Positions 1-9,972 of a DNA stretch of 36,286 nucleotides are shown here, piece by piece. The stretch is from NCBI GenBank assembly GCA_023143145.1, contig JAGLID010000002.1, positions 1 through 36,286 of the forward strand. Direction: 5' to 3'. The stretch comes from Minisyncoccota bacterium (GTDB lineage Bacteria > Patescibacteriota > Minisyncoccia > JAHIHE01 > JAGLIN01). Every line of letters begins with the position of its first letter. Within the stretch, counting starts at the first letter, position 1. The notes under the pieces are model-generated. The model saw only the letters and a list, made by a program, of their open reading frames with translations, was not told the DNA's origin and did no database searches. The position numbers and the translations under genes are program-made.

Positions 1-44
1 TAGTTTTTCTATTTTTTGTAACGATTTTTTCGTCATAATATATT

Positions 45-2057
45 CTATTTTTTATCAATCCTCAATTTCAAATCAAACACTTTTCCCTTATCTTTTTTAA
101 TAAACAAAATAGATGCTTCTTGAAAAACTTTTTCAACTCCGTCTTGGGAGTTGGCGAAAGAATAAATCGGAACAATAAACACATCCGCTTCGCTAAAATC
201 AAATTGGAGATATATATTTTTAAACTGATCAGCGATTTTCAAACTTTTTATTTTTCTTAATTTTATTTTTCTCTTCAAATCCATTTCTCTTTCTTTACTA
301 TAAATTTTTACATACCTCATTGACTCAAAAAATAGATTAAATTCCGTCGCAAAATTATATTTTTTTAATATATCATCATTTTGGAAATTATATTTTATAT
401 TCATTCCAGCATTCAGTCCCATCTTAATTCTTTTTGTGAATTCTAAATCTTTACCCTCGTATTTATAATCCAACGAGACAAATTTTTCTTGTTTTTCAAA
501 GGACGATTTATAAACATCATGAGAAAGAGTTTTGAATTTTTGCTGTTTGTTGAAATTATCTAAAGTTATTTTTTTATCCAAAAGATGATCAACTAAACTC
601 AACCGTTCATATTTATCATAGATAATTTCTTGTTTTTTGAATATTTTTCCTTTTCTTGTTTTTGCATTCTTACCTTTTATTTTTGAATGATACGATTCTT
701 CTTTTCTTGTGATTGTGTTTAGCAAATTGAAATTTCTATCTTTGAAACTTAGCTCCAAAAGAGTTCCGCCTTTATCTGAAAAAGAAGAAATTATGCGTTT
801 GTTTTTTATAATTGTTTCTGAAAGACCATCAAAATCAAAATCAGCTTTTTGAATTATTAAAGAATTTTTTTCATATTTATCATCCAATTTCTTTTCCGCT
901 TTTATTAAATTTTCATAGATTGCAGCCCTGATATTGCCATAATAAAATCCGCCAAACAAACCATGCCAATATCCACAATTGCACTGAGCTTTATAAAGGT
1001 CTTGAAATATTTCTTTGTCTTTCTTATAAGTCGTCTTTTTATGAATACTGTCGCTTAAATAAAGCATCTTCTTGTGCATATAATTCACGCGAGGATATTT
1101 GACGAAAAAATTCCGGAAAAATCCCGCCCTCAAATAATTTCTTAATTTTCCATAATCAGAAAATTTTTTCAAACGGTCTTTCAACTCCCTGTAATATAAA
1201 AATTGCTTCGGAGCCATCGTCCATTCATCCATTTCCGGATATGAAGAAGTGGGTAAATATATTAAACCTTTTGGTTTAAATTTTTTCAATGCATCTGAAG
1301 TAGTAATAGATTCAATTGATTTTTGATTTTTCAAAAGCAAACTGAAAAACTTTTTTAGCCATTCTTTCGTATAAACCCAATCATATGTCCAAGGCCATGA
1401 ACCAAATTTTTCTCCGTCATCAAAAAAGGTAACCAAAACATCTTCTTTTTGTGAAAAGCTTTTTATGAGAGCCACTGTTTCTTCAGCCTTTGAAAATGGA
1501 ATCTTAAATCGAAGAGTTTTATTTATCGGAAAAACCGCAATTGACTTCGCGTCATTTTCCGTTGTGTAATATCCCGTTAATTCCTTTTCGCAGACGCCCG
1601 CAGAGCGAAAATGAACATCATCTAAAAAAGTATATTTGAGTCCTGCCCTTGAAATGATGCTTGCCAATTGCGGTTCCCAAATACGCTCTGCCAACCACAT
1701 TCCCGCTGGCGCTTTACCAAACTCTTTTTTCACAAAATCATTCATCAAACGAATTTGAGCAAGTTTATCTCTATTAGAAACAATAGGAAGAATGGGTTCG
1801 TAATATGCTCCTCCTGTAATTTCAATTTGTCCCTTGTCAGACATTTCTTTCAGATCTTTTATGTATTGCGGTTTATTTTCCACAATCCAATCATAAAGCG
1901 GTCCACTCGTATGGATATTACATTTTATATCCGGAAATTCTTTTAAAATTTCAAGAAACGGATAATAACAATCCTCAAAAACCTTATTAAAAACAAACGA
2001 ATCATTTCCTACCGGCTGATGATTATGTATTCCGAATATAAAATATACTTTTGACAT
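45..2057 (-). CDS. Glycoside hydrolase family 57 protein (4-alpha-glucanotransferase / alpha-amylase-like)
   Basis: 670-aa ORF. N-terminus 'FIFGIHNHQPVGN' and 'GMWLAERIWEPQLASII' are typical of GH57; the long C-terminal beta-rich region fits the DUF1925/1926 modules. Confidence 0.88.
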   Translation of the reverse strand: MSKVYFIFGIHNHQPVGNDSFVFNKVFEDCYYPFLEILKEFPDIKCNIHTSGPLYDWIVENKPQYIKDLKEMSDKGQIEITGGAYYEPILPIVSNRDKLAQIRLMNDFVKKEFGKAPAGMWLAERIWEPQLASIISRAGLKYTFLDDVHFRSAGVCEKELTGYYTTENDAKSIAVFPINKTLRFKIPFSKAEETVALIKSFSQKEDVLVTFFDDGEKFGSWPWTYDWVYTKEWLKKFFSLLLKNQKSIESITTSDALKKFKPKGLIYLPTSSYPEMDEWTMAPKQFLYYRELKDRLKKFSDYGKLRNYLRAGFFRNFFVKYPRVNYMHKKMLYLSDSIHKKTTYKKDKEIFQDLYKAQCNCGYWHGLFGGFYYGNIRAAIYENLIKAEKKLDDKYEKNSLIIQKADFDFDGLSETIIKNKRIISSFSDKGGTLLELSFKDRNFNLLNTITRKEESYHSKIKGKNAKTRKGKIFKKQEIIYDKYERLSLVDHLLDKKITLDNFNKQQKFKTLSHDVYKSSFEKQEKFVSLDYKYEGKDLEFTKRIKMGLNAGMNIKYNFQNDDILKKYNFATEFNLFFESMRYVKIYSKEREMDLKRKIKLRKIKSLKIADQFKNIYLQFDFSEADVFIVPIYSFANSQDGVEKVFQEASILFIKKDKGKVFDLKLRIDKK

Positions 2058-2106
2058 GATTGATTTTATTTAATTATTACCGATAATAATGCTGCTATTT
2101 TTTAAC

Positions 2107-3699
2107 TTAATCTTTGAGACAGCGTATAGATCTACCATACTCCCTGTTTGCTGCTATTCTTAAAATTCTAGATTCGTCCGAACGAATAAAACGATACCAT
2201 GTTTTATCTCCATAAACAGAAGAAGACCAAAATCCTGCATATCTGCCCCAACTATGAATTGTACCGTATTTGTCTATATCACGATATCCTGCGAAAGGAG
2301 CATCAAATCCACTAGAACCATTTATTCTAATTTTTGTACCCGCAGAACCACAACCCCATCCTGTTCTATTTTGACTACAAGCTTGTCCCTCGTCTTTTAA
2401 ATAATTTTCTAAAACAAACCACTCTAAATCCTCAGGAATATGCCAGCCATTAGGACAAATACCTTGTGCACCTTCTTTCATTAAACCATCCATTGCAGTA
2501 TTCCAATCATAAAGTCCTCCATCATTATTACAAGAACTTGCATTATCATTTAAGCAATAACGAACAATTTTTTCTCCTTCTGGATTTTTTGTGACTTTCA
2601 AATTTTCTTTCATCCAACATTGCTCTCCAATTTTTACAGTGTTATAAATGTTACCATCAACATCTTCGATAATAGAATCACCGCAAGAAAATATTTCTTT
2701 GTCTTTTTCTATAAATCTAAAAGTAGAAAGAATAGGATTTATAATTTCTTGAATAGCATTTTTTCTATCATTAATATTTCCATTATTATTTGCAAAATAA
2801 TCTAAACTTAACTGTAAAACATCTTGATTTAATTGAATTAATACAACTTCACTATTACCAACACCTTCTTGGTAAAAATACTTGTAGCCCAAATGATCTC
2901 CAATGTCTATCTTTTCCATTTCAACGTCAGAAATATTTGGATCTAAATTATAATTTTTCTTGATATTTATTGCAAAATATATTTCTTCTTTTACATTTTT
3001 TAAAACTAATAAACCAGAAGAATAATTGGAGGTTTTCCAATCTTCTGGATACTGAAGCTCAAAACCATATTCCTCATTCCTATAAGTTTGCCAACTAGCA
3101 ATATTGGGAAGTTCTTTTTCACTAATTTTTACTAATTTATTTTCTTTCAGTTCGTATTCAAAAACTTTTCTCAAGGTTGGACAACAACCTTCATCTCTTG
3201 GCCCGTGCATAATCATATCAATTATTATTTTTCCATCTTTTATTTCCAACGAATTGAATATAGTCCTATCGCCTAAATTCTCAGACGCAATTTGAAACGG
3301 CTCGCCATTCCTATCAAGAACAATAGTGAGCTCATAAAAATGTCCTGTGCCACCACTTGAACTATCAAGAATTACTACTGCATCATTTTTTCCATCATTA
3401 TCAAAATCTCCAAAAACAATCCTCTCGTCAAAAATGCCAACATAATTTTCTGAAGCAGTGTCAGAAAATGTTTCAACATAAGACCCGTCTGTAAGTTTAT
3501 ATTTTTTATCACCAGAACCAAAACTATATTCAAAATTCTTTATTTCTTCAACATCTAATATTTTTACATTTTTTTCTTCTAAAGTATTGCTCGATTTGTT
3601 TTTTGCTAAAAAAATAAGACCAAACAAAGTCACAAATAGAAGAGTTATTATTATCACTAATATTATCTTTGGTGCATTAATTGTTTTTTGTTTTTCCAT
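2107..3699 (-). CDS. Membrane-anchored/secreted protein with C-terminal FISUMP domain and FG-GAP/VCBS-like segment
   Basis: N-terminal TM 'IILVIIITLLFVTLFGLIFL'. 'VDGNIYNTVKIGEQCWMKENLKVTK', 'GICPNGWHIPEDLEW' and 'GFWSSSVYGD..WYRF..........REYGRSIRCLKD' are classic FISUMP motifs. 'FGDFDNDGKNDAVVIL' resembles FG-GAP/VCBS. Confidence 0.82.
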   Translation of the reverse strand: MEKQKTINAPKIILVIIITLLFVTLFGLIFLAKNKSSNTLEEKNVKILDVEEIKNFEYSFGSGDKKYKLTDGSYVETFSDTASENYVGIFDERIVFGDFDNDGKNDAVVILDSSSGGTGHFYELTIVLDRNGEPFQIASENLGDRTIFNSLEIKDGKIIIDMIMHGPRDEGCCPTLRKVFEYELKENKLVKISEKELPNIASWQTYRNEEYGFELQYPEDWKTSNYSSGLLVLKNVKEEIYFAINIKKNYNLDPNISDVEMEKIDIGDHLGYKYFYQEGVGNSEVVLIQLNQDVLQLSLDYFANNNGNINDRKNAIQEIINPILSTFRFIEKDKEIFSCGDSIIEDVDGNIYNTVKIGEQCWMKENLKVTKNPEGEKIVRYCLNDNASSCNNDGGLYDWNTAMDGLMKEGAQGICPNGWHIPEDLEWFVLENYLKDEGQACSQNRTGWGCGSAGTKIRINGSSGFDAPFAGYRDIDKYGTIHSWGRYAGFWSSSVYGDKTWYRFIRSDESRILRIAANREYGRSIRCLKD

Positions 3700-3762
3700 A
3701 TTTTTTTAATTAAGTTAAACTAATATAAAACCGATAGCACTTACTTGTTGTTAAAAACTTTA

Positions 3763-4845
3763 TTATTTCTTAAAATTCTCAATCGCCCTTTTATAAACTC
3801 TCTCATATCCATCAACCATTTTTTCAACCGAAAAATATTTTTCAACATGAGCCCTGCATTGCGTTCTGTCTATTTCCCCCACTCTTCTAACGGCCTTCGC
3901 CATCTCTTTGAAATTTTCAACAATAAAACCAGTCTTTCCGTCTTTAACAATTTCAGGCACAGCTGCACCATTAAATCCGATAACAGGAGTTCCGCACGCC
4001 ATTGCTTCAATCATAATCAACCCAAACGGCTCTTCCCATTGTAACGGAACCAAAATCCCTTTAGCTCCACCCAAAAGTTTATTCCTTTGAAATGGGTTCA
4101 CAACTCCGACATATTCTATTTGTCCTTTTTTCAGATACGGCTCAATTTCCTCTTCAAAATATTTCTCACAATATTTGTAGCTTCCAGCTAATTTCAATTT
4201 TACCCTCGCTCTTCTGGCAGCCCGAACCGCCAAATGAGCTCCTTTGTTCGGAGTAATATAGCCCAAATATAAAAAATAGTCTTGAGAATCTTTTTTAAAT
4301 TTGAATTCTTCCAGGTCAATTCCATTATGAACAACAGTTCCGCTATCTTGCATAAAAGCATTCTTTTTCTGATTTCTGCTAACAAATACATGCTGCATTC
4401 TTCTATATCTCGCTCTACTATCTTTTAGATATTTGTCTTGAATACTTTTCTTCGGCAGATATTTTTTTGGAATCTTATGAATTGGACTATGTATAGTTTC
4501 AACGAGTGGAATCTTAATCAAATTTGTAAAATAATACGCAACTTGTCCAAGGTGCGTATGAATTACATCAAATTCCTTTTCCATATCAATTGCTTTTGTA
4601 AGTGCTGTCATTGAGTATTCTGTTCCTCCCCATCCAAATAATCTTTTTTTCGCTGCAGGATATGGTAAAACATCAATTAGTCTTGCGCTTGTTTTAGAAT
4701 CAGCAGTAGCAAAAAGCGTAACATCATGTCCGCGTTTAACAAGCTCTTCCGTTAAATAATGAACAACATACTCAAGCCCGTTTTTCCCTTTTGGTGGCAC
4801 AGACTCTTGAAGCGAAACAACTTGCGCGATTCTTAGTTTTTTCAT
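3763..4845 (-). CDS. GT4-family glycosyltransferase
   Basis: 'FLYLGYITPNKGAHLAVRAARRA' and 'EPFGLIMIEAMACGTPVIGFNGAAVPEIVKDGKTGFIV' match the GT-B/GT4 C-terminal motif. Confidence 0.92.
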   Translation of the reverse strand: MKKLRIAQVVSLQESVPPKGKNGLEYVVHYLTEELVKRGHDVTLFATADSKTSARLIDVLPYPAAKKRLFGWGGTEYSMTALTKAIDMEKEFDVIHTHLGQVAYYFTNLIKIPLVETIHSPIHKIPKKYLPKKSIQDKYLKDSRARYRRMQHVFVSRNQKKNAFMQDSGTVVHNGIDLEEFKFKKDSQDYFLYLGYITPNKGAHLAVRAARRARVKLKLAGSYKYCEKYFEEEIEPYLKKGQIEYVGVVNPFQRNKLLGGAKGILVPLQWEEPFGLIMIEAMACGTPVIGFNGAAVPEIVKDGKTGFIVENFKEMAKAVRRVGEIDRTQCRAHVEKYFSVEKMVDGYERVYKRAIENFKK

Positions 4846-5904
4846 TTATTTATTTTTAATTATTTTCTCATAAACCGCTTCATAATTATCAACCATTTTT
4901 TCAATTGTAAACTTTTTCTCCACATGTGCTCGACAATTTTCTCTTTTAATTTTATCTATATTCTTAATTGCATTAATCATTTCTTTTTCATTTTTGACAA
5001 CAAAACCAGTCTTCCCGTTTTTGACAACTTCAGAAACTGAACCACGATTAAAAGCAATGACAGGTGTTCCACAAGCCATGGCTTCTGCCATCACAAGACC
5101 AAAAGGTTCTTCCCAGCGAATTGGAAATAGCAAAGCCTTAGCATTTGAAAAATATTTGATTTTTTGCTTTTCGGAAACCTCTCCGACATATTTAATATTT
5201 TTCCCATCAATTTTTGATTTTATTTCTGCAAAATATTCTTCATCAGACTTACAGGTTATATTGCCCGCAATGATTAGTTTTTGTTTTATTTTTCTAGCAA
5301 CTTCAACTGCCTCGGCCAAACCTTTACCATGATGAATTCTACCCAACCAAAAAAAGTAATCTTTATACTTTGGACTAAATTTGAGTTTATCAACATCAAT
5401 TCCATTATAAACATTATCAACAAAATTAAATTTTATATCTGTGTGCATTCTCTGATTCAAACTAATACTGATAAAATTTGTTTTTTTGGCAAAATATTTA
5501 TATGCGATATATTCATCTGATTCTTTTGATTTCACAGTGGGGAGAACATTGTGCAAAGTTGTCACAACTGGAGTTTTTGTTCCTTGCGTAAAAAACATAG
5601 CATTATCTCCCGCATGATTGTGAATGACATCAAATTGATCAGCAAGTCGAAAGGCATTGGAAACATTAATCAAGTTCTGCGACCGGTGATACCAATCAAC
5701 ATTCATTTCAATAAGTGACTTTGGAAAAACTGAATTAAGCTTTGCCTTTGTCTTTGAATTTCCACTAGCAAAAAGCGTAACACTATGTCCCCTTCGCACC
5801 AGCTCATTGATAATTTTTTCCATCATAATCTCAATCCCTCCATATTTCTTCGGTGGCACTGGTTCCCACAACGGAGCAATTTGCGCAATTCGTAGTTTTT
5901 TCAT
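4846..5904 (-). CDS. GT4-family glycosyltransferase (tandem paralogue of the preceding gene)
   Basis: 'FFWLGRIHHGKGLAEAVEVARK' and 'EPFGLVMAEAMACGTPVIAFNRGSVSEVVKNGKTGFVV'. Shares the N-terminus 'MKKLRIAQ....EPVPPK' with ORF 3763-4845; its TAA stop directly abuts the ATG of that gene. Confidence 0.92.
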   Translation of the reverse strand: MKKLRIAQIAPLWEPVPPKKYGGIEIMMEKIINELVRRGHSVTLFASGNSKTKAKLNSVFPKSLIEMNVDWYHRSQNLINVSNAFRLADQFDVIHNHAGDNAMFFTQGTKTPVVTTLHNVLPTVKSKESDEYIAYKYFAKKTNFISISLNQRMHTDIKFNFVDNVYNGIDVDKLKFSPKYKDYFFWLGRIHHGKGLAEAVEVARKIKQKLIIAGNITCKSDEEYFAEIKSKIDGKNIKYVGEVSEKQKIKYFSNAKALLFPIRWEEPFGLVMAEAMACGTPVIAFNRGSVSEVVKNGKTGFVVKNEKEMINAIKNIDKIKRENCRAHVEKKFTIEKMVDNYEAVYEKIIKNK

Positions 5905-6143
5905 TTTGTTTATTTAATATTTTTCAAAACTTGATTTATTTAATTCAACAAACTTTTAATGTTTTTAATTTTCGATTAGTAACTTTCATATATACTCATA
6001 TTGTTCTTATATTAACATGTTATAGAAGTTCTTGCACATACCTTATATCTGAACGAATGGAATATCACATCTTATTTTATTTTATCATTTTTAAGAGTAA
6101 ATTCAAAGGTTTTAACACATTTTTTACTATTAATTTTCCAAAG

Positions 6144-6170
6144 TTTGTCATTCTGAGCTTGACTCAGAAT
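6144..6170. repeat. Short inverted repeat of the 'TTTGTCATYCTGAGCTTG' type
   Basis: attctgag(6150-6157)-cttga-ctcagaat(6163-6170). Shares TTTGTCATyCTGAGCTTG with the element at 33780-33796. Confidence 0.6.
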
Positions 6171-6218
6171 CTTTAATCAATTACAACTAATCAATCCCAT
6201 AAATCACTGAATGTTCGT

Positions 6219-6352
6219 AACATTTCTTTTAATTCAATAAAGTTTGTGCTATATTAATGATAGATAAATAGAACTAAATATTCGTATAATATACAAATAT
6301 CACTAATTAATTAAACGTTTATTCGTATATAAACGAGTTATATGAAATTTTT
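6219..6352 (+). repeat. Direct repeat copy 1 (~134 bp)
   Basis: Aligned by eye to 8556-8689 with about 15 mismatches, including the identical 33-nt block taaatattcgtataatatacaaatatcactaat. Confidence 0.88.
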
Positions 6353-6424
6353 ATATTTGAGAAAAAAGAAAAAGAAAAGCCCCTTTAAGTAAATTATTTA
6401 AAACCTTAACCAATTAGTATTAAT

Positions 6425-7135
6425 ATGAGAGAGAAAACAGAACTAAAAACACAAGATGATTATATAATTTATGGCACTCTTGATTCAAATAATAATAAAA
6501 CATTATTAATTTTTGTTCATGGTTTTACTGGAGGCCAAGATGAACACCACTACCTCAATGCAGCTCCATTTTTTATTAAAAACAATTTTGATACATTCAG
6601 ATTTGACTTTTATTCCAGAAACAATAATACAAGACCATTAGCAGAAAGTTCTATCACATCTCATTCAAAAGATCTGAAATTAATAATTGATAATTTCAAA
6701 GATAAATATGATGAATTGATTTTGATTGGGCATAGTTTCGGTCCACTAGTTATTTTGAGCACTGATTTATCAGATATTTCAAAATTAATTCTATGGGATC
6801 CAACTACCCCATTTAAAAATATTAAAGACAAAAATGCATCATTTGATTCAAGTCTGAATAAGTACATATTTCATTGGGGCATGGATTTTCTTGTTAGTAA
6901 GCAAATGGTTGATGAGTGGATGTCTGCAGATTTGAATTCTTTAGTTGAAAAATTATCAATTCCATGTAAAATTATATTTGCTGGAGATTGTAATAAACAT
7001 AAATTGTGGAAGTCGTATTTACCCAAATTTAAAGTAAAACATGAATCTGTAATTATAGAAGGTGCAACTCATGGTTTTATAGAAGAAGGAACTGAACAAA
7101 AATTATTTGAAGAAACATTAAAGTGGATTAAATAG
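6425..7135 (+). CDS. Alpha/beta hydrolase
   Basis: 'LLIFVHGFTGGQDEHHY' oxyanion region, 'LILIGHSFGPLVIL' nucleophile elbow GxSxG, C-terminal 'GATHGF' His. Confidence 0.88.
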   Translation: MREKTELKTQDDYIIYGTLDSNNNKTLLIFVHGFTGGQDEHHYLNAAPFFIKNNFDTFRFDFYSRNNNTRPLAESSITSHSKDLKLIIDNFKDKYDELILIGHSFGPLVILSTDLSDISKLILWDPTTPFKNIKDKNASFDSSLNKYIFHWGMDFLVSKQMVDEWMSADLNSLVEKLSIPCKIIFAGDCNKHKLWKSYLPKFKVKHESVIIEGATHGFIEEGTEQKLFEETLKWIK

Positions 7136-7302
7136 AACGGGTCTTTTTTCTAAATATTGACTCACTACGCTCGAAATTAATAATCGTCTCAAATATAAAA
7201 ACTCAAGGGGGCGCTGCGCTTTCACTCCACTTCGTTTCGTTTCGTTCACCCTCATATAACAAGGGATAAAAAGTATTTAATATAGTAAAATTTAATTTAA
7301 GT

Positions 7303-8208
7303 ATGATAAAAATAGTAGTTTCAAAAGATTCAGGTTTAAACTCTGATGAAATAAAAAGGTTAGAAAAATTAGGTAATTTAACAATCTATGAAAATTTACC
7401 TAAGACTTATGATGAATGGGTTGAAAGGTGTAAAGGTGCAGATGTTATTTGTTCTGGAAAATTTGGTTTAAAACAAAGGTATCAAGAATTAAATAATGTT
7501 TTTATTTCTCTCCCATTTATTGGAGTTGGTTTTTTTGATAAAGAAATATTAAAAAAGAATAATATTACAGTTGCTAACTCTCCTGGTGCTAATAAAGATG
7601 GCGTTTCAGAATGGAATATCTTTATGTTATTAAATTTATTTCGAGAATTTTATAATGTGGTTAATGTTAAGGATATTCCTAGTAGAAAACCAACAATAAC
7701 AAAAAGCGTATTTGGAAAGTCAGTTTGTATTTTAGGTAAAGGAAACATTGGTTCAAAAGTTGGAAAAGTTTGTGAAGCTTTAGATATGAAAGTTAATTAT
7801 TTCAAAAGAGGAGATAATTTAATTAATTCAATAAGAAATGTAGATGTTGTAATTAATTGTTTAACTACAAATGAAACTACTTTAAATTTATTAGATGAAG
7901 AATTCTTTTTTTCATTTAAAAAAGGAGCATATTTTATTAATGTTTGTGACTATGTAATCTACGACATTGATGCTCTTATAAAATCTTTAGATGAAGGTCC
8001 TATTGAAAGGGTGGCTATTGATGCTATGGGCATACAAGTAGGAGATACTTCTGATTCTTTTTATCAAAAAATAGTTTCACATGAAAAAATATTATCAACT
8101 CCTCATATAGCTTGGGCTACAGATAAAAGTAGTCAGTTGGGAAATAAAATAATGATTGATAACATTGAAGCTTGGATTAACAAAAAATCAATTAATGTAA
8201 TCAATTAA
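7303..8208 (+). CDS. D-isomer-specific 2-hydroxyacid dehydrogenase family protein (degenerate catalytic motifs)
   Basis: Rossmann 'SVCILGKGNIGSKVGKVCEALDMKV', 'VINCLTTNETTLNLLDEEFF', 'LSTPHIAWAT'. Confidence 0.82.
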   Translation: MIKIVVSKDSGLNSDEIKRLEKLGNLTIYENLPKTYDEWVERCKGADVICSGKFGLKQRYQELNNVFISLPFIGVGFFDKEILKKNNITVANSPGANKDGVSEWNIFMLLNLFREFYNVVNVKDIPSRKPTITKSVFGKSVCILGKGNIGSKVGKVCEALDMKVNYFKRGDNLINSIRNVDVVINCLTTNETTLNLLDEEFFFSFKKGAYFINVCDYVIYDIDALIKSLDEGPIERVAIDAMGIQVGDTSDSFYQKIVSHEKILSTPHIAWATDKSSQLGNKIMIDNIEAWINKKSINVIN

Positions 8209-8555
8209 TTATGGTGCCCCTTTTATTTCTTGTCTTTTATAGTTGCTTTGCTCCTATTATAGACACGGGCTTATTACTTACGACTCTGCGTCGCTCCACT
8301 CCTTGCCACGCCTTGCAGGCTTGAAACTGCGTTTTAGGTTGTCTAACACAAAATATAGAGAAAAATCTTGCTGATTTTTCCCAAATTTTCTTCACTTCGT
8401 TACAAAAACTTCTTTTATCCCCAATGTTAACTGAAATATATGTTTTTCTTTTCGGCTAATCCTCCCGAGACGGACAGGCGCCTAACTCCTAAAAAGGAAT
8501 TCAACAAATAATCATTTACAACTTAGAATGACATTTTTTGCTATCAATTTTCTCC

Positions 8556-8689
8556 AAAATTTCTGTTAATTCAGTGAAGTTTATGCTATATTGATGACAG
8601 ATGAATAAAACTAAATATTCGTATAATATACAAATATCACTAATCGATTAAACGTTTATTCGCATATAAGCAAGTTATAAGAAATTTTC
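8556..8689 (+). repeat. Direct repeat copy 2 (~134 bp)
   Basis: Aligned by eye to 6219-6352. Confidence 0.88.
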
Positions 8690-8848
8690 CTTTTCTTTTT
8701 AGGGCTATCGCCCGATTGTTTTAAAAAATTTTAAAATTATTTTTCATTAATTGTAGAGGGGTATAAGATGTTTTCTCCGCTCCGCTAAAAAAACGATTTA
8801 TTTATAAGGGAAAAACGAATACAATATAACTATCCAATTTAACTAAGT

Positions 8849-9964
8849 ATGGCAAATAATAATCTTACAAACGCAAAAAAGGCAAAGAACGATGAGTTTT
8901 ATACTCAGTTTGGCGATATTCAAAAAGAGATTGCGGCGTATTTGGAATATAATCCCGATGTATTCCGAGGCAAGGTGGTATATTGCAACTGCGACGATCC
9001 GTTTGAGAGTAATTTCTTTCGCTATTTTGCGCTTAATTTCAACAAGATTGGATTAAAACAGCTTATCACTACCAGCTATAAACCTTCGCCTGTAGCTAAT
9101 ACGCAGCTAAGTTTGTTTGGGGATGACAAGACCCTCGCGAAATCAAAAGGCCGTCCTAAAATAAATGCCAACAAATTTATTATTAACGAAGCGCGCGACA
9201 TAAACAGCGACGGCGAATTTAACTTAAAGGATATTGCCAAGCAGTTAAAGTCAAACAAACAGAACGAATGGACTCCGCTAGAGGGCGACGGCGATTTTCG
9301 CAGTGATGAATGTATAAATCTGCTTAAACAATCCGACATCGTGGCAACAAATCCGCCGTTCAGCCTGTTTCGCGAATATGTTAAACAGCTTGTTGATTAC
9401 GATAAAAAATTTGTCATTATTGGCAGTATGAATGCGATTACTTATAAAGAAGTTTTTCCTCTGATAAAAGATAATAAGATGTGGCTTGGTAATGGTTTTC
9501 ATGCCGGCAACGCATATTTCTTTACGCCAAATACCCGCGATTTTGCTTCAGGAGTTTATGATACAAAAACAGGTTTGGTGAAGTTCCGCAATGTTTGTTG
9601 GTTCACCAATCTTGACCACGGACGCCGTCACCAGCCATTGCCGCTTATGACGATGGAAGAAAATTTGAAATACAGCAAGCACAAAGAAATTAAAGTCAAA
9701 AAAGCGTATGATAAATATGACAATTATGATGCGATTGAAGTTTCGTTTACTGATTCTATTCCGAGTGATTATGATGGTGTGATGGGGGTGCCGATTAGTT
9801 TTTTGGATAAGTATAGTCCGGAGCAGTTTGAGATTGTTGGAATGGCAGAAGATAACGGCAAGGGTTTCTCTGGTGGAATTTGGGATGGTAAAAATCCGCA
9901 TTGTGTTATAAATGGGCAGAATAAATTTAAACGAATTTTTATTAAGTATAAGAAATATGAATAA
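8849..9964 (+). CDS. EcoRI-family adenine-specific DNA methyltransferase
   Basis: 'AKNDEFYTQFGDI', 'GKVVYCNCDDPFESNFFRYFALNF', 'GDGDFRSDECINLLKQSDIVATNPPFSLFREYVKQL' (NPPF motif IV), 'YDNYDAIEV' and 'SDYDGVMGVPISFLDKYSPEQFEIVG' match remembered M.EcoRI motifs collinearly. Confidence 0.93.
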   Translation: MANNNLTNAKKAKNDEFYTQFGDIQKEIAAYLEYNPDVFRGKVVYCNCDDPFESNFFRYFALNFNKIGLKQLITTSYKPSPVANTQLSLFGDDKTLAKSKGRPKINANKFIINEARDINSDGEFNLKDIAKQLKSNKQNEWTPLEGDGDFRSDECINLLKQSDIVATNPPFSLFREYVKQLVDYDKKFVIIGSMNAITYKEVFPLIKDNKMWLGNGFHAGNAYFFTPNTRDFASGVYDTKTGLVKFRNVCWFTNLDHGRRHQPLPLMTMEENLKYSKHKEIKVKKAYDKYDNYDAIEVSFTDSIPSDYDGVMGVPISFLDKYSPEQFEIVGMAEDNGKGFSGGIWDGKNPHCVINGQNKFKRIFIKYKKYE

Positions 9965-9972
9965 GGAATTTT

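Noticed and set aside
7160-7260. cttcgtttcgtttcgttc micro-repeat and GC-rich intergenic stretch
   Set aside because: Short simple repeat in a non-coding gap; no structure or coding support.
9076-9901. Minus-strand ORFs 9076-9339, 9278-9502 and 9548-9901
   Set aside because: Antisense to a strongly supported EcoRI-family methylase; no coherent protein features.
8849-9964. Inferring GAATTC recognition for the methylase from site avoidance
   Set aside because: GAATTC occurs several times in the window (e.g. near 8498, 13766, 15133), and family membership alone does not fix the recognition site.
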